DNA of 8,131 nucleotides from Syntrophobacterales bacterium (GTDB lineage: Bacteria; Desulfobacterota; Syntrophia; Syntrophales; JAAYKM01), in NCBI GenBank assembly GCA_031285215.1, contig JAITWQ010000117.1:1-8131 (forward strand). Reading direction: 5' to 3'. Within the stretch, counting starts at the first letter, position 1. Each line of letters opens with the position of its first letter. Position numbers and translations under genes: made by a program. This document shows positions 1 to 6,016 of this stretch, piece by piece. A model generated the notes under the pieces. It ran no database searches, had not been told where the DNA came from, and saw only the letters and a list, made by a program, of their open reading frames with translations.

Positions 1-1439
1 CATTCCAAAACGGCGGGATGCTGAATCAACGCACTTTCCACTTCAAAAGGCCCAATGCGGTACCCGGAACTTTTAATCAGATCATCGGCCCGGCCAACAA
101 ACCAATAGTAACCGTCTTCGTCCTTCCAGGCCATATCGCCCGTATAATACCAGCCGTCATGCCAGACGCGGTCTGTCGTATCGGGATCCTGATAGTATCC
201 CTGGAACAGTCCGATAGGCGTGGTCTCTTTATCGGCCACCCTGATCGCTATTTCTCCCTCTTCGCCGATTTCGGCGGGTTTTCCCTCTCCGTTTATCAGT
301 TCGATGTCATAGCCGGGAGACGGTTTGCCCATAGACCCCGGTTTCGGATCCATCCACGGATAAGTTCCGATGGCGCAGGTCGTCTCCGTCTGGCCGTATC
401 CTTCCATGAGGCGCAGTCCTGTCTGGCGGAGAAACTGCTCGTAAACTTCCGGATTCAGCGGTTCCCCGGCGGTTACGCAATATTTAAGAGTATTATTCCC
501 CATGCTCTGCAGCCCCTGTTTGATAAGAAAACGATAAACCGTTGGCGGGCCGCAAAACGTGGTAACCTTATGCTCAATTGCCTTTTGGAAAACGTTAAAG
601 GGATCAAACTGATCATAGTCATAAACAAAGACGGCGCAGCCGGATAACCACTGGCCGTATATTTTTCCCCAGACGGCTTTGGCCCATCCCGTATCGGCAA
701 CGGTGTAATGCAAACCGTTATCTTCCGTATTCTGCCAAAATCTGGCCGTATGAATATGGCCCAGAGGATAGGTAAAGTTGTGCTGCACCATTTTCGGCAT
801 GCCAATCGTTCCCGAAGTAAAATAAAGAATAGAGATGTCTTCATTGGCGGGCGCGTCCGCTCCCCGGGGCATTTCAAAATAGTCCGGCGCTGCTTCCATC
901 TCGTCTTCGTAAGAAATCCAGCCTTCCCTCCTGCCGCTCAAGATGATTTTTGATTGCAAAATGCAGGGAGAATGCTGCTCCGCCTCTTCCACATACCGTT
1001 CTAAATCACTGTCATTGAAAGCAACGATATTTTTAAGATTGGCTCCTTCTATCCTGTAATAGATGTCTTTTGTTGTCAGCATGTGCGTTGCGGGAATAGC
1101 AACAGCGCCCAGTTTGTGAAGAGCAATTATGAGAAACCAGAATTCATAGCGCCCCTTGCAGACAAGCATTACCGTATCGCCTTTGCCGATTCCTGCCTTG
1201 CGGAACATGTTAGCCGCCTTGTCGCTGTATAGTTTCATATCGGCAAAGGAAAAGGTCTTGGATTCTCCCTGGTCATTGCAATAAACCAAGGCTCGTTTAT
1301 GGGGATCGGTTGACGCATAAAAGTCAACTACGTCGTAGGCAAAATTGAAATTTTCCGGAACGTTTATTTTAAAATTTGCCTTGAAATCTTCATAGGAATC
1401 AAAGGTCGTTTTCGCTAAATATTTGTGAAGCAGGGACAT
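1..1439 (-). CDS. AMP-forming acyl-CoA synthetase (medium-chain type), 3' end outside window
   Basis: This adenylate-forming ligase should activate a carboxylic acid with ATP to an acyl-AMP and then to acyl-CoA in the cytoplasm. The 479 visible codons have no stop. Seen: the P-loop motif YFTSGTIGMPKMV (about 206-218), a GWAKAVWG stretch (251-258) typical of medium-chain/MACS enzymes, the EGYGQTET motif (346-353), YYTGD (431-435), and the hinge region FVGRADDLIKSSGYR (447-461). The C-terminal subdomain with the catalytic lysine lies beyond base 1. The family is usually about 550 residues, so perhaps 70 are missing. The ATG at 1439 follows AAAGGAG, with GGAG 13 nt upstream (a long spacing), and no other in-frame start is near. 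It lies 29 bp downstream of the cupin regulator on the same strand, so the two are probably co-transcribed. The exact acid (medium-chain, aromatic or branched) cannot be told from sequence alone. Confidence 0.93.
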   Translation of the reverse strand, partial: MSLLHKYLAKTTFDSYEDFKANFKINVPENFNFAYDVVDFYASTDPHKRALVYCNDQGESKTFSFADMKLYSDKAANMFRKAGIGKGDTVMLVCKGRYEFWFLIIALHKLGAVAIPATHMLTTKDIYYRIEGANLKNIVAFNDSDLERYVEEAEQHSPCILQSKIILSGRREGWISYEDEMEAAPDYFEMPRGADAPANEDISILYFTSGTIGMPKMVQHNFTYPLGHIHTARFWQNTEDNGLHYTVADTGWAKAVWGKIYGQWLSGCAVFVYDYDQFDPFNVFQKAIEHKVTTFCGPPTVYRFLIKQGLQSMGNNTLKYCVTAGEPLNPEVYEQFLRQTGLRLMEGYGQTETTCAIGTYPWMDPKPGSMGKPSPGYDIELINGEGKPAEIGEEGEIAIRVADKETTPIGLFQGYYQDPDTTDRVWHDGWYYTGDMAWKDEDGYYWFVGRADDLIKSSGYRIGPFEVESALIQHPAVLE

Positions 1440-1468
1440 AATTAATAAAGATCTCCTTTACGTGGGGA

Positions 1469-2023
1469 TTAAAAAATAATGGCGAGAAACTTGGCAGGCG
1501 CGTTCTCCATGGCTTCCATGGCATGGGGGCATTCCGAGTTAAAATAGATCGAATCCCCTTCGCGGAGAATCAATTCATTACCAAGGATGTGGATTTTTAA
1601 GACGCCTTGTACAACGTAGTTAAACTCCTGCCCCGGATGGGAATTCATTTCTGCTCCCTTACCCAATGGTTTAGGTTCAACCGTTACCAGAAGGGGTTCT
1701 GCCTTCTTATGGATGAAATTGGAAGCCAGATTCTGGTATTTGTATTGGGAACGGCGCTCGACGGCAACTCCCTTATCCTTGCGGGTAACCGTAAAATATT
1801 TCATGCGCGGATTTTCACCCGTGAGCAAAACGGCCATGTCAACGTCCAATCGCGAGGCAATTCCTAAAAGAAGGCTGACGGGAATATCAGACTCCCCGTT
1901 TTCATATTCCCTGTACTGATCCAAAGAAAGCTTCAGATGTTCCGCCACATCTTCCGGCGAAATCTCCATGCTTTCCCTCAAAGCCTTGATACGAGTCGCC
2001 ATTTCGCGAATCTTTTCATGCAT
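1469..2023 (-). CDS. XRE-family HTH regulator with C-terminal cupin domain
   Basis: A 184-residue one-component transcription regulator. An N-terminal helix-turn-helix (about 9-66; core motif near EDVAEHLKLSLDQYREYENG) should bind DNA. A C-terminal cupin_2 barrel (about 108-182) should sense a ligand or metal. In the cupin, motif 1 is SHPGQEFNYVVQG (H129, E133) and motif 2 is GDSIYFNSECPHAMEAMEN (H167), so most metal-ligand positions remain, although the usual HxH pair is reduced to one histidine. An in-frame ATG at 2041 also exists, but the strong AAGGAG at 2032-2037 lies inside that longer reading frame and 8 nt before the ATG at 2023, so I chose 2023. The gene is the first of a unit with the acyl-CoA ligase and diverges from the GMP-synthase-like gene. 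In this family such regulators commonly control the adjacent ligase or transport gene; autoregulation is inferred. Confidence 0.93.
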   Translation of the reverse strand: MHEKIREMATRIKALRESMEISPEDVAEHLKLSLDQYREYENGESDIPVSLLLGIASRLDVDMAVLLTGENPRMKYFTVTRKDKGVAVERRSQYKYQNLASNFIHKKAEPLLVTVEPKPLGKGAEMNSHPGQEFNYVVQGVLKIHILGNELILREGDSIYFNSECPHAMEAMENAPAKFLAIIF

Positions 2024-2031
2024 GGCATACA

Positions 2032-2037
2032 CTCCTT
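2032..2037 (-). promoter_or_regulatory. ribosome binding site deciding the HTH-cupin start
   Basis: AAGGAG read on the minus strand, 8 nt before the ATG at 2023-2021. Because it falls within codons 2-4 of the longer frame starting at 2041, it argues that translation begins at 2023. Confidence 0.75.
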
Positions 2038-2170
2038 CCATTAAGTTTCGTTATTGCTATCTTGCAGCGCATAGGAATTGTAAAGCAGAAACAAACCCGA
2101 TATCATCGTCTATAAATTGTAATAACTCCTCACCCTGTACTGGTTGTGCACCTCCCTATCTTATCCATGA

Positions 2171-2298
2171 ATTTGTGTCAATGAAAATATCACCGCCGTC
2201 AAAATGAAAAAAGTCTTATTTTCAAAGGCACGAACCCGAAATACCGCGCCCATGGTTACAGAAAAATTTCCCGGAAGCAGAACTTCCTTGACACAAAT
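2171..2298. repeat. inverted pair of 11-bp TTGACACAAAT boxes
   Basis: ATTTGTGTCAA at 2171-2181 is the exact reverse complement of TTGACACAAAT at 2288-2298, with 106 bp between them. Each copy faces one of the two divergent genes, and the right copy contains the -35 hexamer of the rightward promoter. They may be matched -35 elements or half-sites for a shared regulator, the adjacent HTH-cupin protein being the obvious candidate (inference). Confidence 0.5.
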
Positions 2299-2316
2299 AT
2301 TCGCTTACCCTATAAA
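2288..2316 (+). promoter_or_regulatory. sigma70-type promoter for the GMP-synthase-like gene
   Basis: TTGACA (2288-2293), a 17-bp spacer, and TATAAA (2311-2316): consensus -35 and five of six matches at -10 with ideal spacing. Transcription would start near 2323, leaving a leader of roughly 35 nt before the ATG at 2358. AAGGGG at 2339-2344 is the likely ribosome site, with a rather long 13-nt spacing. Confidence 0.75.
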
Positions 2317-2357
2317 ATTTTGCTCATTACAATGCAGCAAGGGGAAAAAGCAGCTTT

Positions 2358-3320
2358 ATGATAGAAGAGATTACTCTCCATGATTTAGATGTTGATAAAT
2401 TTATTGCGGATCGCGTCAGCGAAATTCAGAGTATTGTTGGCGATGGAACTGCCATCAATGCCCTCTCGGGAGGAGTTGATTCCTCCGTTGTGACCATGAT
2501 CGGCCATCGCGCCTTAGGTACACGCCTCAGAAATATTATTGTCGAAAATGGCATTATGCGGGAAGGAGAGGCGGAGCAAGTCGTTGGCTTTTTTCGTGAA
2601 CTTGGCGTAACCGTCGAAGTCGCAGACGCGAAAGAAGAATTTTTTGCCGCGTTAAAAGGTGTAATCGACCCGGAAGAAAAAAGGGAGGCCATTACACAAA
2701 CATTTTATAAAAAAGTTTTTGGCCGCATGGTGAAGGAGAGCGGGGCAAAGTACCTGCTGCAGGGAACCATTTTGACGGATATTGATGAAACGTCGGCGGG
2801 AATTAAGCGGCAGCACAATGTGTTTGCACAAATTGGCATAGATCCTCAGGAGGCGTTTGGTTACAGGATTATCGAACCTTTAATTCAGCTTCGCAAGGCC
2901 GGCGTCCGTATTGTTGGCCAAGCCTTGGGACTTTCTCCTGAGTTGTTTGCACGCATTCCCTTTCCCGGACCCGCCCTTGCGGCGCGGATTATTGGTGAAG
3001 TAACGCCGGAACGTGTGGAAACAGTTCGTAAGGCCACCGTTGTTCTGGAAAAGATATTGAAAGACGTTAACGCTTTTCAATATATGGCTATTCTCCATGA
3101 TGACCGCGTTACAGGTATGCGAAACGGAAAGCGCGATTTCGGAATGCAAATTGAGGTGCGTTGTTGGGATAGTGTAGATGCTCGTACGGCAAAACCGACA
3201 CGCCTTGCCTACGATGTTTTGGAGACCATTGCCCAGGAAATGATCGAGCAGGTTTCAGGTGTTGTCAGCGTGACGTATAATATTGCAACAAAACCGCCAT
3301 CTACACTGGAAGCTGTATAA
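2358..3320 (+). CDS. stand-alone GMP-synthase C-terminal-type PP-loop ATPase
   Basis: A 320-residue protein of the ATP-pyrophosphatase plus dimerisation region of GMP synthase (GuaA), without the glutamine amidotransferase domain. Seen: PP-loop SGGVDSS (37-43), the VENGIMREGEAEQV stretch (62-75), QGTILTDIDE (135-144), RQHNV (151-155), PFPGPALAAR (201-210), and a tail reading KPPSTLEAV. In true GMP synthases, as I recall them, the matching motifs are HHN, PFPGPGL and a terminal KPPxTIEWE, so this is a divergent member. The reaction may be XMP amination using free ammonia or a separate amidotransferase subunit, as in archaeal two-subunit enzymes, or adenylation of another substrate. No amidotransferase gene is in the window. 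Databases sometimes label such proteins ExsB-family regulators, a name that reflects homology and not proven function. It is read from a strong promoter and followed after 33 bp by a lipoprotein gene. Confidence 0.88.
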   Translation: MIEEITLHDLDVDKFIADRVSEIQSIVGDGTAINALSGGVDSSVVTMIGHRALGTRLRNIIVENGIMREGEAEQVVGFFRELGVTVEVADAKEEFFAALKGVIDPEEKREAITQTFYKKVFGRMVKESGAKYLLQGTILTDIDETSAGIKRQHNVFAQIGIDPQEAFGYRIIEPLIQLRKAGVRIVGQALGLSPELFARIPFPGPALAARIIGEVTPERVETVRKATVVLEKILKDVNAFQYMAILHDDRVTGMRNGKRDFGMQIEVRCWDSVDARTAKPTRLAYDVLETIAQEMIEQVSGVVSVTYNIATKPPSTLEAV

Positions 3321-3353
3321 AAAAAAGACAAAAACCATTTAGGGAGGCAAAAA

Positions 3354-3998
3354 ATGAAAAAAGCAGGTATCGTAATTGTGTTGAGTGTTTTTTTGCTCAC
3401 GGGATGTTTGGCTAACAGGACTCAACAGGGAGCCGTCTGGGGTACCGTAGGCGGTGCTGCGGCAGGCGCCATAGCAGGTCAGGCCATTGGAGGAAATACA
3501 AAAAGCACACTCCTGGGCGCGGCGATTGGTGCGGCGATTGGCGGGATTGGCGGTGCGGCAATCGGGGCAATGATGGATCAGCAGGAAAGGGCCATGCAGG
3601 AAGCACTCGCTTATTCCAATGCGGCAGCCGTTGCCCGGGAAGGAAATCTCCTTTCCGTCACGTTTAAAGGTGATGTTGCCTTTGATACAAACTCTGCCAC
3701 TGTAAAACCGGGATTCCATTCCGAAATCAACCGTGTCGCCACTGTCCTGAACCAATATCCCAATACGGTGATGCGCATAGAAGGCCATACGGACAATGTA
3801 GGGGCGGAAGCTTACAATATGGATCTTTCCATACGCCGCGCTAATGCGGTTAAAACCATGCTCGTGCAGCGAGGAGTGGCCGATGGCAGGATGGAAGTGC
3901 TTGGTTTTGGGCCATCCATGCCCGTTGCCAACAATAATACGGAAGCCGGGCGTCAGATGAACAGGCGCGTAGAAATAAGAATTGCCCCCCAGGGTTGA
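3354..3998 (+). CDS. OmpA-family lipoprotein with glycine-zipper domain (YiaD-like)
   Basis: A 214-residue outer-membrane lipoprotein. The signal peptide ends in lipobox LTGC with lipidated C18; residue 19 is leucine, not aspartate, consistent with outer-membrane sorting. A glycine-zipper segment follows (about 26-73, many GAAxG/GxxxG repeats), probably membrane-inserting. An OmpA C-terminal domain (about 100-212) should bind peptidoglycan: seen are EGHTDNVG (143-150), LSIRRA (158-163) and NRRVEI (203-208). Length and domain order match E. coli YiaD, so it may help anchor the outer membrane to the cell wall. A strong AGGGAGG (3341-3347) sits 6 nt before the ATG. It lies 33 bp after the GMP-synthase-like gene and before a hairpin terminator, so it probably shares that transcript. 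The functional link between the two is unclear. Confidence 0.93.
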   Translation: MKKAGIVIVLSVFLLTGCLANRTQQGAVWGTVGGAAAGAIAGQAIGGNTKSTLLGAAIGAAIGGIGGAAIGAMMDQQERAMQEALAYSNAAAVAREGNLLSVTFKGDVAFDTNSATVKPGFHSEINRVATVLNQYPNTVMRIEGHTDNVGAEAYNMDLSIRRANAVKTMLVQRGVADGRMEVLGFGPSMPVANNNTEAGRQMNRRVEIRIAPQG

Positions 3999-4023
3999 TC
4001 TCCGGCGCGAATCAGCAATCGAA

Positions 4024-4066
4024 AAACCGCAAGAAAGGCGCGTAACAAATGCTTTTCTTGCGGTTT
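4024..4066 (+). terminator. long hairpin terminator after the OmpA lipoprotein gene
   Basis: AAACCGCAAGAAA (4024-4036) pairs perfectly with TTTCTTGCGGTTT (4054-4066). The stem can extend inward to 4040/4050 with two G-U pairs, giving about 17 pairs and a 9-nt loop. It begins 25 bp after the lipoprotein stop. The rightward T tract is only TTT, while the leftward reading ends in five T's, so it may act in both directions or need Rho or NusA help. Confidence 0.7.
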
Positions 4067-4130
4067 AATGAGACGCTTTAATGGGTATGCACAAAGAATT
4101 ATTGTTGCTTTGGCGGCGCAAACTTCTTCA

Positions 4131-5054
4131 ATGACAACTTTTCATATTATAATGGCGGCCTTTGCCGCAATTATTCTGTTTCTCTATAGTTTGCAAGGAT
4201 TCAGCCGTGAATTGCAAATTGTAGGCGGGGAAAAATTAAAAGTCTGGCTTGGGAAAGTAACTTCCAATCGCTGGGTTGGTTTTTTGATAGGAGCCGCTGC
4301 AACCGCCATTGTTCAATCAAGCACTGCCGTGATTTCCCTTGCCGTTTCGCTTGTGGACACGTCGGTGATTTCCTTTCGTTCCTCTCTGGCTATTATGTTG
4401 GGCGCCAATCTCGGAACAACTTCAACTGCGTGGGTGGTTTCGTTCAATTTGATGGGCATCGGCCCTTTTTTTATTGTGCTTGGCGCTGTTGTTTCTATGC
4501 TGCCTTGGAAAAAAAAGGTGTTTGGCAAGGCCGTATTTTATTTTGGATTCGTCCTTGTTACGCTGACCCTTGTTTCCGATATGCTGGCGCCTTTGCGAGA
4601 CAATCCCGTTTTCATGGAATACCTGCTGATGTCTGCTACGCCATGGAAGGGCGTGCTTGCGGGATTGGTGTTTACGGCAATTATTCAGTCGAGTACTGTA
4701 ACGACAGGATTGGGTATTCTATTGGTACTACAGGGTATTCTTCCGGCTGAAGCGGCAATATTTCTGGTTATTGGAGCTAATGCCGGAACCACCTCTACGG
4801 CATTGGTCGCAAGCATGGGCATGCAGCACACGGCACGTGCATCCGCCATTACCAACTCTCTTTTTAACGTGGTGGGCGTGCTCTTATTCTTCCCGTTCCT
4901 CCGGCCGTTTGCCGAATTTGTTCTTCAACTTGCCGGAGATCCCGGCCAAGGCGTTGCTCTTGCCCACCTGATGTTCAATGTAGTCATAACACTCATTTAC
5001 CTGTCAACACTCAATTGGTGGGCGCCGGCTTTGCAAAAAAAGTTTCGCGTATGA
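4131..5054 (+). CDS. Na+/phosphate cotransporter-family (PF02690) membrane protein
   Basis: A 307-residue inner-membrane protein of the Na/Pi-cotransporter family, expected to move phosphate or another anion with sodium. It carries the family's inverted-repeat signatures twice: VQSST (61-65) with GANLGTTSTA (91-100), and IQSST (185-189) with GANAGTTSTA (215-224). Hydrophobic segments fill most of the chain. There is no C-terminal PhoU-like domain, which longer NptA/YjbB relatives have, so this is the transport core only. The frame is also open to an ATG at 4068, but that codon lies 1 nt past the right arm of the terminator hairpin (4024-4066), which leaves no free ribosome site. The ATG at 4131 puts the first membrane helix at the N-terminus. 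Neither start has a clear Shine-Dalgarno sequence, so the start is uncertain. The downstream gene begins 49 bp later. Confidence 0.88.
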   Translation: MTTFHIIMAAFAAIILFLYSLQGFSRELQIVGGEKLKVWLGKVTSNRWVGFLIGAAATAIVQSSTAVISLAVSLVDTSVISFRSSLAIMLGANLGTTSTAWVVSFNLMGIGPFFIVLGAVVSMLPWKKKVFGKAVFYFGFVLVTLTLVSDMLAPLRDNPVFMEYLLMSATPWKGVLAGLVFTAIIQSSTVTTGLGILLVLQGILPAEAAIFLVIGANAGTTSTALVASMGMQHTARASAITNSLFNVVGVLLFFPFLRPFAEFVLQLAGDPGQGVALAHLMFNVVITLIYLSTLNWWAPALQKKFRV

Positions 5055-5103
5055 AAACCAGAAAAAGCAGGGAAAAAGAAAATGAGGAGAAATAAACAAT
5101 AAG

Positions 5104-5736
5104 ATGAATAGCGTTGGCTTTTTACCGCCAGAATTGCAATCAGTTATCGGAGCAGAGAAAATTGATTTTTCCGTGCTTGCCAAAAGAAATAAACCTGCGA
5201 ACCAATCTATTTATATTATTTTTTTTGGCTTAGTTTGGACAGCATTTACAAGCATTTTTGTTATAGGTTTTTTTGGCCCGCTATTTAAAAGAGGAGAAGT
5301 TCATTTTAAAGTAAATGGCGTACCAACAACCGGCAGCTGGGAAAACCTCGAACCGATGATTTTTCCTGCTTTGCTAATCGGAGTTTTTGTTTTAGTTGGA
5401 ATTGGAATATTATCATGGGGGCTTTATTCATTTTTTCAAAAGGGAGGGTATTTTGTCGGAACGGCAAGCAGACTTTTAAGTTACCATAAGGGGAAAATAT
5501 ATTCTTTTGACTGGGAGCAATTTACAGGAAACATGGAGATTAACAAGAAGAAAGGCGATATTTCATTACAACTCCGGTACGGGAAAATGGTTAGCAGGAA
5601 AAACAGCCCCGACAAATTTGTTCCTGATATTGTTTATATTTCGGGAACACCTGACATTTTAGAAATTGAAAAAATATGCAGGAAAAGAATTAAAGAAAAT
5701 GATCCGACGCCTGCAAATTTCGCTAAAAGCGAATAG
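5104..5736 (+). CDS. hypothetical two-TM membrane protein with PH-like C-terminal domain
   Basis: I do not recognise this 210-residue protein at gene level. Two hydrophobic segments (about 36-61 and 84-111) flank a short polar loop. The remaining residues, about 115-198, form a soluble domain with alternating beta-type segments; FVGTASRLLSYHKGKIYSF (117-135) recalls the strand pattern of bacterial PH-like membrane domains. That resemblance is weak and from inspection only. Both termini are probably cytoplasmic. GAGGAGA (5084-5090) lies 13 nt before the ATG, a long spacing. The coding sequence is visibly more AT-rich than the genes to its left, which fits an acquired gene. It could be co-transcribed with the transporter 49 bp upstream. 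No function can be assigned. Confidence 0.72.
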   Translation: MNSVGFLPPELQSVIGAEKIDFSVLAKRNKPANQSIYIIFFGLVWTAFTSIFVIGFFGPLFKRGEVHFKVNGVPTTGSWENLEPMIFPALLIGVFVLVGIGILSWGLYSFFQKGGYFVGTASRLLSYHKGKIYSFDWEQFTGNMEINKKKGDISLQLRYGKMVSRKNSPDKFVPDIVYISGTPDILEIEKICRKRIKENDPTPANFAKSE

Positions 5737-5840
5737 AAGACAAAGAGAATTACATTTTTTACTTTAAAATCAAATATATAATTCCCCAATAAACCATCGT
5801 CTAAAGAAAAATGCAGCGCCCCGCCTTCGCCAAGCAAAAG

Positions 5841-6005
5841 ATGAGATACAATTTAGAGTGGCTGATTGACAATTTTGAAAAAGGAAAGCGGGCTGAATAC
5901 TTGTTCTTTTGGGGACAGAAGCCAGCCCCGTGGACAGAATTTGGGGTTGACTTCAGGGCAGCGATGCAGTATAAAAGCGAATGTAATTCATCACATAAAA
6001 CTTAA
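5841..6005 (+). pseudogene. remnant resembling the N-terminus of a NADAR-family protein
   Basis: The frame opens with MRYNLEWLIDNFEKGK and continues to EYLFFWGQKP (19-28). This resembles the start of NADAR proteins (YbiA-like, acting on ADP-ribosylated or riboflavin-pathway substrates), which usually read YLFFWGH followed by a CFSQW segment. Here similarity stops after residue 28 (base 5924). The rest, 26 residues to the stop at 6003, matches nothing I know; the whole frame is 54 residues against about 150-180 for the family. The catalytic parts are therefore absent. No Shine-Dalgarno precedes the ATG; an in-frame ATG also exists at 5811. A promoter for the next gene lies within the unmatched part. 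The call rests on recalled family sequence, so it is moderate. Confidence 0.5.
5947..5975 (+). promoter_or_regulatory. sigma70-type promoter for the DUF533 gene
   Basis: TTGACT (5947-5952), a 17-bp spacer, and TATAAA (5970-5975): five of six matches in each hexamer and ideal spacing. Transcription would start near 5982, about 35 nt before the ATG at 6017. It sits inside the 3' part of the NADAR-like remnant. Confidence 0.65.
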
Positions 6006-6016
6006 CAGGTGCACAT

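Larger units (their letters stand above)
2024..2357. promoter_or_regulatory. divergent control region between HTH-cupin and GMP-synthase-like genes
   Basis: A 334-bp gene-free stretch between divergent genes. It holds a near-consensus rightward sigma70 promoter (2288-2316) and two inverted copies of TTGACACAAAT (2171-2181 and 2288-2298). A short palindrome, GGAAG-CAGAA-CTTCC (2273-2287), directly abuts the rightward -35 box. For the leftward gene the second TTGACA (minus strand, 2181-2176) has no good -10 at 16-18 nt spacing; the hexamer TACAAT (minus strand, 2121-2116) lacks a good -35. The leftward promoter may therefore be weak or activator-dependent. No open frame with a credible ribosome site was found here. 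Confidence 0.6.

Noticed and set aside
803..841. Isoleucine in the ligase P-loop (SGTIGMPK instead of SGTTGMPK)
   Set aside because: The position tolerates S, T, E or I in the general AMP-binding signature, so it does not indicate an inactive enzyme.
18..877. Long plus- and minus-strand alternative frames over the acyl-CoA ligase
   Set aside because: They overlap a clear enzyme reading frame with all family motifs, and show no recognisable domains or ribosome sites.
2108..2149. Minus-strand 13-codon frame starting at a GTG next to GGGAGG
   Set aside because: The ribosome site directly touches the start codon with no spacing, and the peptide is not recognisable.
2358..3320. Assignment as QueC/ExsB queuosine-pathway enzyme or LarE
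   Set aside because: The PP-loop alone would fit, but the PFPGP segment, the KPPxTxE tail and the 320-residue length belong to the GMP-synthase C-terminal family.
3339..3796. Minus-strand frames opposite the OmpA lipoprotein gene
   Set aside because: They are antisense to a well-supported gene; their apparent composition comes from the glycine-zipper codons read backwards.
5777..5782. TATAAT as a promoter for the NADAR-like remnant
   Set aside because: The -10 is perfect, but no -35-like hexamer lies 16-18 bp upstream in this A/T-rich stretch.
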